Origin: Arcticibacter pallidicorallinus
GTDB taxonomy: Bacteria; Bacteroidota; Bacteroidia; Sphingobacteriales; Sphingobacteriaceae
DNA: 64,000 bases
NCBI RefSeq assembly: GCF_003002875.1
Contig: NZ_PVTH01000004.1
Coordinates: 186,001 to 250,000 of the forward strand
Reading direction: 5' to 3'
Positions 9,979 through 21,756 of this stretch are shown piece by piece. Within the stretch, counting starts at the first letter, position 1. Every line of letters begins with the position of its first letter. The notes below the pieces were generated by a model that was given only the letters and a program-made list of their open reading frames with translations, did no database searches and was not told where the DNA came from. The translations under genes and the position numbers were made by a program.

Positions 9979-11337
9979 CTATTTGGCGTGGGATGGCACT
10001 TTGACTTCTTCACCAATAATTACGTCATTGAAAACAATATTCTCAGCATGACTCAGGCTGACACCGGTAGCTGCAGAGTCTATCTTGACGTTAGAGAAGT
10101 GGATGTCTCTCACCTTCTTCGACGGATATCCCTGAATGACGACACCTGCATTGGTCGCCCGCCGGCATCTGACATTATCGACGAACACATTGCTTATATC
10201 CGTTTCAAATCCTTTTCCTTCACCATGGTAGTATGAGGTAATGAAAAAGCAGTCCTCTACTTCACCGAAAGTTACGTTATTTACGTAAATGTCGCGAATA
10301 AAACCCCCGCGATCGGGATTGGATTTTAAATATATGCCGCGCTTGCAATAGCCTCCGAAGCTGCAATTCTCCACGAATACATTCTGCACCCCCGCAGACA
10401 TCTCGCTCCCAATTACCACCCCGTGCAGGCCTTTGAACCTGCAATTGCGGATGACGATGTTCTCTGAAGTGATGGCAGTCCTTCTCCCTTCGTGATCTCG
10501 TCCTGCTTTTATTGCTACGTTGTCATCAGCGTTGTTAAAGTCGATGTCTTCGATCAAAACATTTTTGGAGTACTCCGGATCAAATCCATCATTATTTCTA
10601 TTGAAAGCATCAAACTTAACTTTCCGCGCCGTGACGTTCTCTGATTTCAGAATATGCACACACCAGAAGGGCGAGTTTTTGATGGTAACTCCCTCAATAA
10701 GTACGTTTTTACATTCGAAAAACTGGATGAGCTGGGGACGCAAAAAATGACCTTCGCCGAAAATACGGTCCTTTAACGGGGTATTTTCTTTGTTCATTTT
10801 GCGGCTAAGCAGCTGGCTTTCTTTTTGGTTTTCGGCCCATTTACTGAAATTATCACGTCCGTTACCATCAATCACCCCGTCCCCTGTTATTGCAATATTC
10901 TCAAGCTGGTATCCATAGATAAGTGGACTGTAGTTATATAGAAAAGTACCTTCCCAGCTCGTCAGAACTGCCGGCAGATAATCAGCAGGGTTTGCTCCGA
11001 ACACAAGTTTGGCACCCTTTTGTAGATCTATGCACAGGTTACTCGTTAAATGAATGGGACCATTGAGAATATATATTCCTGCGGGAACTACGATCTTGCC
11101 GCCATTTTGCTCCTTGCAGGCCTGAATTGCTTTGTCAAACGCCGGTTTGTTATCATGGAGAGAATCACCAACTGCGCCGAAGTCTGTGATTAAAAGAATA
11201 TTGTCTGAAATCTTTGGTGGAACGATGTTTTTAAGAACATTCTCAAGTTTCTCCTCCCGGGAAAGTGCCTTTTCCGGAGATCGGCTGCAGGAGGAGCAGT
11301 AAAATAAAACAACTAAAAGGAACAAACATCTTTTCAT
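9979..11337 (-). CDS. Glycoside hydrolase family 28 lipoprotein (polygalacturonase-like)
   Basis: A right-handed beta-helix enzyme of family GH28, which cleaves alpha-galacturonic acid linkages in pectin or rhamnogalacturonan. Motifs follow the family order: NNDGFD (for NTDGID), ADDNVAIKAG with the paired aspartates, GLHGVVIGSEMSAG, and GIYLKSNPDRGG. I chose the internal start at 11337 because it gives MKRCLFLLVVLFYCSSC, a proper lipoprotein signal with Cys17. The longest frame (from 11382) would bury it behind 15 extra residues. The protein is probably surface- or periplasm-anchored. It is the last gene of a minus-strand enzyme cluster. The exact substrate (homogalacturonan or RG-I, exo or endo) cannot be read from the sequence. 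Confidence 0.88.
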   Translation of the reverse strand: MKRCLFLLVVLFYCSSCSRSPEKALSREEKLENVLKNIVPPKISDNILLITDFGAVGDSLHDNKPAFDKAIQACKEQNGGKIVVPAGIYILNGPIHLTSNLCIDLQKGAKLVFGANPADYLPAVLTSWEGTFLYNYSPLIYGYQLENIAITGDGVIDGNGRDNFSKWAENQKESQLLSRKMNKENTPLKDRIFGEGHFLRPQLIQFFECKNVLIEGVTIKNSPFWCVHILKSENVTARKVKFDAFNRNNDGFDPEYSKNVLIEDIDFNNADDNVAIKAGRDHEGRRTAITSENIVIRNCRFKGLHGVVIGSEMSAGVQNVFVENCSFGGYCKRGIYLKSNPDRGGFIRDIYVNNVTFGEVEDCFFITSYYHGEGKGFETDISNVFVDNVRCRRATNAGVVIQGYPSKKVRDIHFSNVKIDSAATGVSLSHAENIVFNDVIIGEEVKVPSHAK

Positions 11338-11403
11338 ATCTCTGACAATATTGAGAACTAAGGTAAGACGTTTGTTCCTCAAAAACGCAACATTGGGGCA
11401 GAA

Positions 11404-12750
11404 TTATTCGAATCTCACCCAGTCAACATCAGCATCACCTGCTCCTTTCATCGTCACAAAAAGATGTTGAGTACCTGTCTTTGGCAGTGTCAATTTTGCT
11501 TGCATTGTTTTCCAGGCGGTGTTTTTCGGAATGGTAATCTCAGAGATCACCGGGCCAGAACGTGAGCCTGTTCGTAATTGCAATGTTGCTCCACGGCTTG
11601 AGGCGATCATAAGGTTTATCTTCTTAGGTGCACTGGTTCCGAAGTCAACCGTGTTATACTGTAACCAAGCACCGGGCGAAGTAAATTGTGCTTTCCAACC
11701 TTTGAACCTGTCTGTGCTATCCAGAAAATCAACAGTAACTCCTTTATCACTGATCATGCTGTACCTGTCTAATTGTATCTTCTGCAAAGCGTTACTCACA
11801 CCAACCCCGCGTAAGGTAGGCAGGACTTTTCTAATTTTGCCATCAGGTTCAAAGAACAGGCTATCAATTCTGACAGAACGGTTTTTATCAAAGTGCGGCG
11901 ACAAATCATTATGATGATAGAATAAATACCATTGATCCTTGAAGTTCAGAAGGGAATGATGATTGGTCCAGCACCCGTCGGGTGATTCGTCCATTATAAC
12001 GCCTGTGAACTTAAAGGGGCCGAGGGGACTGCTGCCAATAGCATATTCGAGTCTCTCTGTCTTATTCTCCACGTGCGGATAAGTCATGTAATAAATGCCG
12101 TTCCGTTCAAACACAAATGGTCCCTCCTTCAAGCCCTTTGTAGGAAGCTCCTGAAGTATTACCGGTTCGGAAGCCAGTTCGAGCATATTTTCTTTAAGCT
12201 TTGCTCCGTAAATATGTCCCCCAGACCAATATAAATACGCCTGACCATCTTTATCAATCAATACATTGGGATCTATACCGTTTACCCCTTTAATCGGGCC
12301 TGCCTCCGGAACAAACGGTCCGGAAGGTTTATCTGATATGGCGACTCCTATTCTAAATCCCCTTCCGCCAGTGGTATCAGATGGAACACTTGGAAAGTAG
12401 AAGTAGTATTTGCCATTCCTGTATATACAGTCGGGAGCCCACATACTATAGCTTTCAGGCTTCACCCAAGGTACCTTGTTTTGATGCACGATCATCCCGT
12501 GATCCGTCCAGTCAGTTAAGTTATCTGAAGAGAAAACATGATAGTCTTCCATCAAAAACCAGTTAGGCCTGCCTTTGCCGGGAGAGGGTGGGATGTCGTG
12601 AGATGGATATACGTATACTCTATTTTCAAATACACGCGCAGTTGGGTCTGCGGAAAACTGATCGGTGATGATTGGGTTTTGGGCAAAGAGGCTGGTTGCA
12701 ACCAGACTTAGAGCCATTGCGAGGGTATCTCGGAAATGTATTTTGCACAT
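11404..12750 (-). CDS. Glycoside hydrolase family 43 (arabinofuranosidase/xylosidase type) with C-terminal carbohydrate-binding domain
   Basis: A secreted five-bladed propeller enzyme. The GH43 triad is visible: Asp in FSADPTARVF, Asp in GIDPNVLIDKDG, and Glu in LKEGPFVFERNG. The last ~120 residues form a CBM6-like beta-sandwich ending in DADVDWVRF. Starting at 12750 gives a clean signal peptide (MCKIHFRDTLAMALSLVATSLFAQ, cleavage after AQ) and avoids the overlap with the upstream esterase that the longer frame (12831) would create. Family members remove alpha-L-arabinose or beta-D-xylose from arabinan, arabinoxylan or pectin side chains. It lies between the GH28 and CE6-type genes in the same operon. 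Confidence 0.88.
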   Translation of the reverse strand: MCKIHFRDTLAMALSLVATSLFAQNPIITDQFSADPTARVFENRVYVYPSHDIPPSPGKGRPNWFLMEDYHVFSSDNLTDWTDHGMIVHQNKVPWVKPESYSMWAPDCIYRNGKYYFYFPSVPSDTTGGRGFRIGVAISDKPSGPFVPEAGPIKGVNGIDPNVLIDKDGQAYLYWSGGHIYGAKLKENMLELASEPVILQELPTKGLKEGPFVFERNGIYYMTYPHVENKTERLEYAIGSSPLGPFKFTGVIMDESPDGCWTNHHSLLNFKDQWYLFYHHNDLSPHFDKNRSVRIDSLFFEPDGKIRKVLPTLRGVGVSNALQKIQLDRYSMISDKGVTVDFLDSTDRFKGWKAQFTSPGAWLQYNTVDFGTSAPKKINLMIASSRGATLQLRTGSRSGPVISEITIPKNTAWKTMQAKLTLPKTGTQHLFVTMKGAGDADVDWVRFE

Positions 12751-12811
12751 ATCTATGGTGATGTATATAAGCTGAAAAGATTGTGTGTCTTTTTGATAAA
12801 ATAGCGTACGG

Positions 12812-13666
12812 TTATTTCGTTTTTTTATCACTTAAGAGGGAAAGCATCTTTGTCCCGTAACGCTTTCCTAGTTCTCTGTAACCTTCTGCTGAAAAATGCA
12901 GATTGTCGGGACCATCTTCACATCCACTGGAAGATATTACATGGGAATTAGGAATGACTGTTGGCAAAGTAGCAATGATATTATTCATGCTGGCACAAAC
13001 CCCACCTTGATCAGCGTGCACCACCTCACCCGCCAACAGGGGAACAGCATTCGGTTTAAGATTCAAATCGTTCATCAGATTATCATAAACCACTTTCACC
13101 TTCTCAGGCCATTTGCTATCATTTGTATTTGATTCGCCCTGATGAAGCAACACGCCCTTGATAACCCCCTTCTGCTGGGCCAGTTTGGCTAGCTCCAGAA
13201 GGCGACCGTAGGGATTTCCGTCGTATTCCTTAACAATGTTTGAAAGCCATGCGGGAGCATCAGAAAGGTAGGCTTGATAACCGTCACGGTCAAATAATTC
13301 AATTTTACATCCGCCTACAGACACATTGATTACTCCTACTTTTACTTTTTTGGGAAGATTTTCAATCAATGTACGACCGAAATAGTCTACAGGGGTTAAA
13401 CCGGTTTTGCAACGTGTCAATGGGGGTACAGCTTTATACCAGCTCCCCTTCGTTCTGCCCAGCGTGGGGCAGTCTACCGCACCCATCACTTGAAAGCGAT
13501 CACTAACAACCGTGTCTCTTGGTTCAAATTTGGCGCTGCCTTCCATATTGGATTGACCAAAGCACAGGAATACGTAAAAATCGGGATCTTGAGAGAAGGC
13601 TTGGGAGCTTGTAAATGCAAGACACAGGACAACACACAGCCTTTTGAGAATTCCTTTGTTGTTCAT
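12812..13666 (-). CDS. Secreted SGNH-type carbohydrate acetylesterase (CE6 / DUF303-like)
   Basis: A 284-residue protein with a signal peptide ending near AFSQ (residue 26). Catalytic motifs of the sialate O-acetylesterase/CE6 family are present: CFGQSNMEG with the nucleophilic Ser, LLHQGESN, and DNLHFSAEGY carrying the Asp/His pair. Such enzymes remove O-acetyl groups from xylan or pectin and open the backbone to glycosidases. The neighbouring GH43 and GH28 genes support a role in plant polysaccharide breakdown. CE20-type activity is an alternative. Confidence 0.83.
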   Translation of the reverse strand: MNNKGILKRLCVVLCLAFTSSQAFSQDPDFYVFLCFGQSNMEGSAKFEPRDTVVSDRFQVMGAVDCPTLGRTKGSWYKAVPPLTRCKTGLTPVDYFGRTLIENLPKKVKVGVINVSVGGCKIELFDRDGYQAYLSDAPAWLSNIVKEYDGNPYGRLLELAKLAQQKGVIKGVLLHQGESNTNDSKWPEKVKVVYDNLMNDLNLKPNAVPLLAGEVVHADQGGVCASMNNIIATLPTVIPNSHVISSSGCEDGPDNLHFSAEGYRELGKRYGTKMLSLLSDKKTK

Positions 13667-13717
13667 ACTATTTTTAGATTAGTTTTCTTGATTGGTTTAG
13701 CAATTTTCTAGAGCAAT

Positions 13718-16234
13718 TTATAAATCCTGAGCCTGGAAGGTGTACGTTTTGCCCGCTCGTGTGGCTACGTCATACAGAAGTGATTCGCTGGTTTCTATTA
13801 ACTCAACTTTCGCTTTGCTGGAAATAACAGGCTTTGGAGTGGTTTCCACTTTATAGAAAGGATTGGTATTTTCGCCTGTCGCCCGGACCATAGAAGTTCC
13901 TGAAGTCTTAAGGGCGTTTGGCACCCGGAGCCGAAGATTACCGCCCAGAAGGGATTTCACCACCAGCTTCGTTAATTGAGCGTTTTTCCATTCCATTTGG
14001 ACTATTTCAAAACCTCCGACAGCCTTGATGCCGCTGATCGAACCAGAAGCACGCCATACGTCGGGAACAGCCGGGAGAAGATGAACAGAACCATCCGCAC
14101 TTTGCATCAGCATTTCAGTCATGCCTGACACGCATCCAAAGTTACCATCGATTTGGAAAGGCGGATGCGCATCAAAAAGATTATCGTATGTACCGCCGCC
14201 CCCTCTGTTCACTCCTACAGGTGTTAGCTGGTTTTGAATCAGTTTGTATGCGTGATTTCCATCCTGTAATCTGGCCCACCAATTTACTTTCCATCCCATG
14301 CTCCAGCCTGTAGACAGGTCGCCCCGATGAAGGAGCGTAGTCTTGGCGGCAGAAAATAAATCAGGTGTGCGATAAGCTGAAATCTGATTAGAAGGAAATA
14401 GCCCGTACAAATGCGATACATGCCTGTGATTATCTCTGGGATCATCGATATCATCTAACCATTCCTGAATCTGGGCGTGCTGACCAATATGCATAGGTGC
14501 AAGACGATCTCGGGTCCGCACCAGTGTATCAATAAATGCTTTGTCTTTTTTCAACAGCTCGGCGGCACGAATGGTAGAACTGAATACATCGAAAATGATC
14601 TGATTAGTCATCGTTACTCCGGCATCCAGTGATGAACCCTGGTGTGCCGCAGGCGCGTTCTCAGGAGATTCGTCGGGATTGGCAACCAGATAGCCGAGTT
14701 TGGGGTGTTCAATCAGGTAATCAATATAAAACAAGGCGGCCCCTTTTAGTATGGGATATGCACTCTTTAAAAATGCGACGTCTCCGGTATATAAATAATG
14801 TTCCCAAAGATGCTGACTTGTCCAGCCGCCTCCATTTGTCCATGCACCCCAGAATGCTCCGTCTACGGCCCCTGTAGTGCGCCAGATATCCGTATTATGA
14901 TGCGCAACCCATCCGCGCGCTCCATACATATCTTTTGCTGTTTTCTGGCCGGTAGCAGCAAGCTCTTTGACCATCCTTAAAAATGGCTCGTGCAGTTCAG
15001 ACAGGTTCGTTTTTTCGGCCGGCCAGTAGTTCATCTGCGCGTTTATGTTGATGGTGTACTTGCTGTCCCATGCCGGACGCAAGCTTCCGTTCCAGATACC
15101 TTGGAGGTTAGCAGGCTGTCCACCTGGTTGCGAAGATGAAATCAGAAGATACCGGCCAAACTGATAGTATAAAGCAGCAAATTCGGGATCAACAACTGAA
15201 CTAAAGTTTTTTAACCGCTCATTGGTCGGAAGCGATGCCTCGGAAACATTAGTGGCTCCCAGATTAATTTTTACACGGTTAAAATACTTTTGATAAGAAG
15301 AAATGTGCCCTTTGAGGATTTTGGAAAAGTCCATTCTCAGGGCAGAAGTCAAATGTGAAGTTGCCCGGTTATTTTCATTTCCACTGATATCCTGGAAATT
15401 ATTGAAATTGGTAGCGACAGAGATATAAATTGTTACCGCATTCGAACTCTTGACTGTAATCGAAGTGTCGGATGAAGATATCTCGCCGCCTTCAGGACTA
15501 AAATGCGTAATTCCCTTATATTTCACCATGCCCTTCACCCCTTCGTGATCGATTGTTGTGCCTGAAAAAGTTAGTTGCCGGGAATGCGGCGTCTGAATTT
15601 TGACATTCGGTTGAGGTGAGGTAAAGGATGCTGTAAATGAAATACTTCCAGGGCGGCTGGCTGTCAACCGAACCGCTATTACGCGTTCAGCAAAAGAGGC
15701 TATTACCTCTCTTGTATAGGTGACATCTGCCACCGTATACGATGTTTTGGCCACTGCCCTTTCAAGATCGAGCTCTCTGTAATAATTGGTGTAATTATCG
15801 TGTCCAGGGAAAGACAGATGAAGTTCGCCGGCGGGTCCGAAGATCTGTCCATGAGACTGTTTACTAATGATGACCTTGTTCGCCAGATTCTCTGCCTGCT
15901 TTTGTTTTCCTTCAAAGATGAGCCTGCGGATTGTCTCCAGAGAGTCCAATGCCAGTGGATTATCGTTGCGATTCGGACTGCCACTCCAAAGGGTATGCTC
16001 ATTTAGCTGTATTCTTTCCGTTTGAACGTTCCCATAAACCATTGCACCCAATTTGCCATTACCAAGGGGCAGAGCACTCTCCCATACTTTACCTGCAGGC
16101 TTATTATACCAGAGTTTCATTGCAGATCCCGGTGCGGACGCAGGTTGGCTGGCGCTTGTTCCCAAGCTTAAGAAAAAAAAGGAGAATCCAAGGTAGATGA
16201 ATAACTGGCTTTTGGCCTTTCTGAAAATGTACAT
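13718..16234 (-). CDS. Glycoside hydrolase family 95 (alpha-L-fucosidase / alpha-L-galactosidase)
   Basis: An 838-residue secreted enzyme with an N-terminal hydrophobic signal and the GH95 N-terminal motif WESALPLGNGKLGAMVYG. The inverting (alpha/alpha)6 catalytic centre is intact: paired asparagines in ININAQMNYWP, Glu in NPDESPENAP, and Asp in IDGNFGCVSGM. Family enzymes release terminal alpha-1,2-L-fucose, or L-galactose in some plant-glycan loci, from xyloglucan, pectin or complex arabinoxylan. Length and domain order are normal. It is separated from the CE1 gene upstream and the CE6-type gene downstream by roughly 36 and 51 bases. Confidence 0.9.
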   Translation of the reverse strand: MYIFRKAKSQLFIYLGFSFFFLSLGTSASQPASAPGSAMKLWYNKPAGKVWESALPLGNGKLGAMVYGNVQTERIQLNEHTLWSGSPNRNDNPLALDSLETIRRLIFEGKQKQAENLANKVIISKQSHGQIFGPAGELHLSFPGHDNYTNYYRELDLERAVAKTSYTVADVTYTREVIASFAERVIAVRLTASRPGSISFTASFTSPQPNVKIQTPHSRQLTFSGTTIDHEGVKGMVKYKGITHFSPEGGEISSSDTSITVKSSNAVTIYISVATNFNNFQDISGNENNRATSHLTSALRMDFSKILKGHISSYQKYFNRVKINLGATNVSEASLPTNERLKNFSSVVDPEFAALYYQFGRYLLISSSQPGGQPANLQGIWNGSLRPAWDSKYTININAQMNYWPAEKTNLSELHEPFLRMVKELAATGQKTAKDMYGARGWVAHHNTDIWRTTGAVDGAFWGAWTNGGGWTSQHLWEHYLYTGDVAFLKSAYPILKGAALFYIDYLIEHPKLGYLVANPDESPENAPAAHQGSSLDAGVTMTNQIIFDVFSSTIRAAELLKKDKAFIDTLVRTRDRLAPMHIGQHAQIQEWLDDIDDPRDNHRHVSHLYGLFPSNQISAYRTPDLFSAAKTTLLHRGDLSTGWSMGWKVNWWARLQDGNHAYKLIQNQLTPVGVNRGGGGTYDNLFDAHPPFQIDGNFGCVSGMTEMLMQSADGSVHLLPAVPDVWRASGSISGIKAVGGFEIVQMEWKNAQLTKLVVKSLLGGNLRLRVPNALKTSGTSMVRATGENTNPFYKVETTPKPVISSKAKVELIETSESLLYDVATRAGKTYTFQAQDL

Positions 16235-16270
16235 ATTGATTCGAATGATGCTTTAAATACCTCAAAGTGC

Positions 16271-18193
<1,923 letters not shown>

Positions 18194-18240
18194 TTACAAT
18201 TTTAGAGGTTAGTCGGCGTCCTTCTGAGAGGCCGTAATAT

Positions 18241-18268
18241 CAAAACTAAAGTATCGGTAGCTTCACAA
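18241..18268 (-). promoter_or_regulatory. Candidate promoter of the secreted-enzyme operon
   Basis: On the minus strand a perfect TAnnTTTG box (TAGTTTTG, 18248-18241) has a TTG at 18268-18266, 17 bases upstream. This fits the Bacteroidota -33/-7 arrangement. The box lies 60 bases before the CE1 start codon. It is the only such match on this strand in the divergent region. Confidence 0.4.
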
Positions 18269-18475
18269 GGTATAAGAATCATTAAAAAAATAGCAGATTT
18301 GTCCAAAAAGGCCTTTTCTATAAGTTTATCCCCCATTCGTGATCGCTAGACATTTATCCTATTCTTTTGGACATAAGGATCATATAAAGGTTCTTCAGTT
18401 GGGATAATTTAGATCTGTACTCACTAACCGGTGCAACATACGTCTAACCAACAATATAAACTAACCAATTTAGAC

Positions 18476-18586
18476 ATGAAACCTAAACAACTTGCTCGCA
18501 AGAAAAGGTACTTGTTTTTAGCGGCCAACATCACGTCCCCGATTGCCACCATTTTTAGCGGCACCGTGGCTATCCGTGATGGTTGA
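18476..18586 (+). CDS. Possible 36-residue leader ORF upstream of susC
   Basis: An ATG at 18476 opens a 36-codon frame, beginning MKPKQLARKKRYLFLAANI and ending before TGA at 18584-18586, 73 bases before susC. The N-terminus is strongly basic and is followed by a mildly hydrophobic stretch. I recognise no family, and a frame this short can arise by chance, so it is listed only as a candidate small protein or leader. Confidence 0.2.
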   Translation: MKPKQLARKKRYLFLAANITSPIATIFSGTVAIRDG

Positions 18587-18659
18587 CACTAAAGACAAGG
18601 AGTCCTCAGAGCTCAATGAAGCAAACTAACTAATCGAAATTAATTCTCAAATCAAAACT

Positions 18660-21600
18660 ATGCTAAAACTTAAACCAAGCTCAGGAGCTTTTATAGCATT
18701 CTTTATAGTAGCAATATCTATGCTATATCCCCGTCAAACAATGGCGCAGGGAAATCAAACTACCGTTACCGGAACCGTGAGCGACACGTCAGGTGTTCTT
18801 CCCGGCGTGAGCGTGAAGGTTAAGGGCACTTCGATCGGTACGATGACCGACGCCCAGGGAAGATACCGAATTTCATCTCCCTCAACTGCTACCCTTGAAT
18901 TCACGAGCATCGGTTTTACCGGTCAGGAAATCGCGGTTCGGGGCCGGACTGTCATTAATGTTCAACTTAAAGCAGATCAGAGAGCATTAGACGAAGTCGT
19001 AGTAATCGGTTATGGAACCCAGAAAAAGGTCGACCTTACATCTTCCATTGCTACAGTAGAAACGAAAGACCTGCTGAAGGTACCTGGTGGCTTTCAGGCT
19101 GCCTTGCAAAGTACCGTACCGGGAGTACAGGTGAACGCCGGAACGATACGTATTCGAGGTGTCGGCTCGATTAACAATACTGACCCATTATACGTTGTCG
19201 ACGGAATGATCGGAGGTGCGGTTCCAGACGATAATAATATCGCCAGCATCCAGATCTTGAAAGATGCAGCATCCAGTGCTATCTACGGATCTCGCGGAGC
19301 AAACGGTGTAATTCTTATCACCACGAAACGTGGTACCTCAGGGCCTGTTAAAATCGACTACTTTGGTTATGGTGGCACAAAAACCATCGCAAATAATGTA
19401 GAAACACTTAATGGTCAGCAGCTGGCAGAGCTTATTAACGAAGAAATGTACAATCAAAATCCGTCAAGGACGGATTATCTTCCTGCTTTGTCTAATCCCG
19501 CCAATATCGGCGAGGGATATAACATGGTTGATGCCTTACTTCGTACCGGTTCCTATCAAAAGCACAATTTATCTCTTAGCGGCGGTAGCGAAAATGCTAA
19601 CTTCCGCATCAACGGAATCTATTCAACAGACAAGCCAATCCTGATTCGGGACAACTCAAAATCCTACGGTACTCAGTTTATCTCAGATTTCACCAAGGGT
19701 AAGTTAAAAGTTGGAGAAACCGTTTTGTTGAGTTTTAACAAGCGGACATGGAGCGACAAAAACCTCATTGACGCTCAAAGATGGTCGTCCACATTACCGC
19801 TCTATGACCCTAACAGTTCAACTGGTTTCGCCGGCGCAGGAAACGGAACAGACGTAGCGAGTGCCCTGGCCAATGCTTATCTTAACGAAAACAACAGTGA
19901 AAGCTTTTTCGCTAACGGTAATATCTGGGCATCTTATGAAATTATACCCGGCCTTAAATATAAGTTCAATTTAGGATTAGACTTAAACAGATACAGAGAT
20001 GACCGCTATATCTCTGCTTACTCAGTTGGTCAGTATCAAAACCATGACCCGGATGAGCTTAACATTTCAAGCAACCAAAATAACAGATGGCTGTTTGAGC
20101 ATACCTTATCTTACGATAAGATGGTAGGAAAGCACAGCTTTAGTGCTCTGGCCGGTATCACTTCTGAGGAATCGCGATTCAAGTCGGTCAACGCAGGTGC
20201 GAGAGCACTTCCTAGCCCTGACCTAATGATCCTAGGTTTAAGTACCATGTCTTCGTCAAGAATAGTGGGATCAGGAATTGGGCAATTTGCCATGTATTCC
20301 ATGCTCGGACGCCTTAACTACAGCTACGACAGTAAATATCTGATGACCCTGAACTTTCGTCGTGACGGATCGGCAAATTTCAGCAAAACGCACCGATACG
20401 GTAACTTCCCTTCTGTTTCTGCTGGTTGGCGCGTAAGTCAGGAAAACTTCATGAAAAATGTGACCTTCATCAATGACTTGAAGCTGAGAGGTAGTTACGG
20501 ACTACTTGGGAATTCAGATATCGCCCAGTACCAATATCAGAGAACAGTGAGCTTTGACCACGTATGGTACTATCTAAACGGTGTTATGGTTACAGGGGCA
20601 CTACCCCTTACACCTTCCAATCCGAATGTGAAGTGGGAAAGTCAATATTCAACCGACCTGGGAGTAGACCTTTCTATGTTTGGCAACAAATTATCACTTA
20701 CCGTAGACTATTATGATAAGAAAACGGAAGATATGTTGGTGAACGTTCCTATTTCTTACGTGGCTGGATATATCGACAACTTTCCGGTTCTGAACTCAGG
20801 AAGCCTGCGTAACCGGGGTTGGGATATGCTTGCTACTTATAGAAACTCCATTCGCAACTTCAGCTATTCTGCTTCAGCGAACTTGTCGTTGGTAGATAAC
20901 GAAGTGTTGAGTCTCGGAAATGACAACGAAATCTTGTTTGGTAATGTGAATCCTGGCGGTGAAAACGTAACCAGAACTGCAGTAGGCCAATCTATTGGAG
21001 AATTCTGGGGATATGTAAGCAACGGTCTTTATACTACCCAGGAGCAACTACAACAAGACAGAGCCTTTGCTCCTAGAGCCGGCTTGGGAGACGTTAGATT
21101 TAATGACCTAAACGGTGATAATGTTTTGAACGATCGTGATAAAGCATTTATCGGCAGTCCAATCCCTGATTTCAGCTACGGCTTCAATTTCGACGCAAGT
21201 TATGCCGCACGGTTTGGAACTTTGGATTTCTCCATGATATGGCAGGGAGTTCAAGGTAACGAGATTTACAACAATAGTAAATATTGGGGTGAAGGTATGT
21301 ACCACTATTACAACAACTTTGCAACAACACTTGATCGTTACAGAGCCGAAGAGGTTGTTTTCACTAACCCGGTATCCGGCGCAAGAACAGTTTATCCAAA
21401 GAACGTCAACACCAATGTTCCAAGAGCAATACTTGGCGATCCGAACCAGAATCTTCGTGCTTCAAGTCGCTTTATTGAAGACGGTTCTTACCTGAGACTG
21501 AAGTCGCTTAATTTGGGCTATTCCCTTCCGGAAGACGTTACAAGAAGAATGAAAATTGATCGCCTGCGCGTTTACGTAGGAGCAAAGAATCTTCTAACAT

Positions 21601-21746
21601 TTACGAAATACTCCGGATATGATCCTGAAGTTGGCTCAGATGATGCAAGATATAACCTGAGCAGGGGTATTGATGCCCAAAGACCTTGGGGACGTACCTT
21701 CCCGAATTCTAAAGAATTTTTCTTAGGAGCACAGTTCACATTCTAA
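18660..21746 (+). CDS. SusC/RagA-type TonB-dependent outer-membrane transporter
   Basis: A 1028-residue outer-membrane transporter. A signal peptide ends at TMAQ (residue 30). A CarboxypepD_reg-like domain spans about 35-115, followed by the SusC signature DEVVVIGYGTQKK and the plug domain (IRIRGVGSINNTDPLYVVDG). A long beta-barrel closes with FFLGAQFTF at the C-terminus. It imports oligosaccharides together with the SusD lipoprotein, powered by TonB. The susD gene starts ten bases downstream. No truncation or frameshift is seen. The imported glycan is inferred from the neighbouring hydrolases. Confidence 0.95.
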   Translation: MLKLKPSSGAFIAFFIVAISMLYPRQTMAQGNQTTVTGTVSDTSGVLPGVSVKVKGTSIGTMTDAQGRYRISSPSTATLEFTSIGFTGQEIAVRGRTVINVQLKADQRALDEVVVIGYGTQKKVDLTSSIATVETKDLLKVPGGFQAALQSTVPGVQVNAGTIRIRGVGSINNTDPLYVVDGMIGGAVPDDNNIASIQILKDAASSAIYGSRGANGVILITTKRGTSGPVKIDYFGYGGTKTIANNVETLNGQQLAELINEEMYNQNPSRTDYLPALSNPANIGEGYNMVDALLRTGSYQKHNLSLSGGSENANFRINGIYSTDKPILIRDNSKSYGTQFISDFTKGKLKVGETVLLSFNKRTWSDKNLIDAQRWSSTLPLYDPNSSTGFAGAGNGTDVASALANAYLNENNSESFFANGNIWASYEIIPGLKYKFNLGLDLNRYRDDRYISAYSVGQYQNHDPDELNISSNQNNRWLFEHTLSYDKMVGKHSFSALAGITSEESRFKSVNAGARALPSPDLMILGLSTMSSSRIVGSGIGQFAMYSMLGRLNYSYDSKYLMTLNFRRDGSANFSKTHRYGNFPSVSAGWRVSQENFMKNVTFINDLKLRGSYGLLGNSDIAQYQYQRTVSFDHVWYYLNGVMVTGALPLTPSNPNVKWESQYSTDLGVDLSMFGNKLSLTVDYYDKKTEDMLVNVPISYVAGYIDNFPVLNSGSLRNRGWDMLATYRNSIRNFSYSASANLSLVDNEVLSLGNDNEILFGNVNPGGENVTRTAVGQSIGEFWGYVSNGLYTTQEQLQQDRAFAPRAGLGDVRFNDLNGDNVLNDRDKAFIGSPIPDFSYGFNFDASYAARFGTLDFSMIWQGVQGNEIYNNSKYWGEGMYHYYNNFATTLDRYRAEEVVFTNPVSGARTVYPKNVNTNVPRAILGDPNQNLRASSRFIEDGSYLRLKSLNLGYSLPEDVTRRMKIDRLRVYVGAKNLLTFTKYSGYDPEVGSDDARYNLSRGIDAQRPWGRTFPNSKEFFLGAQFTF

Positions 21747-21756
21747 TTGACTAAAG

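Noticed and set aside
11338-11382. The longer N-terminus of the GH28 protein
   Set aside because: The extra 15 residues would sit in front of a clear lipoprotein signal that starts at 11337.
12751-12831. The longer N-terminus of the GH43 protein
   Set aside because: It overlaps the upstream esterase gene and hides a normal signal peptide that starts at 12750.
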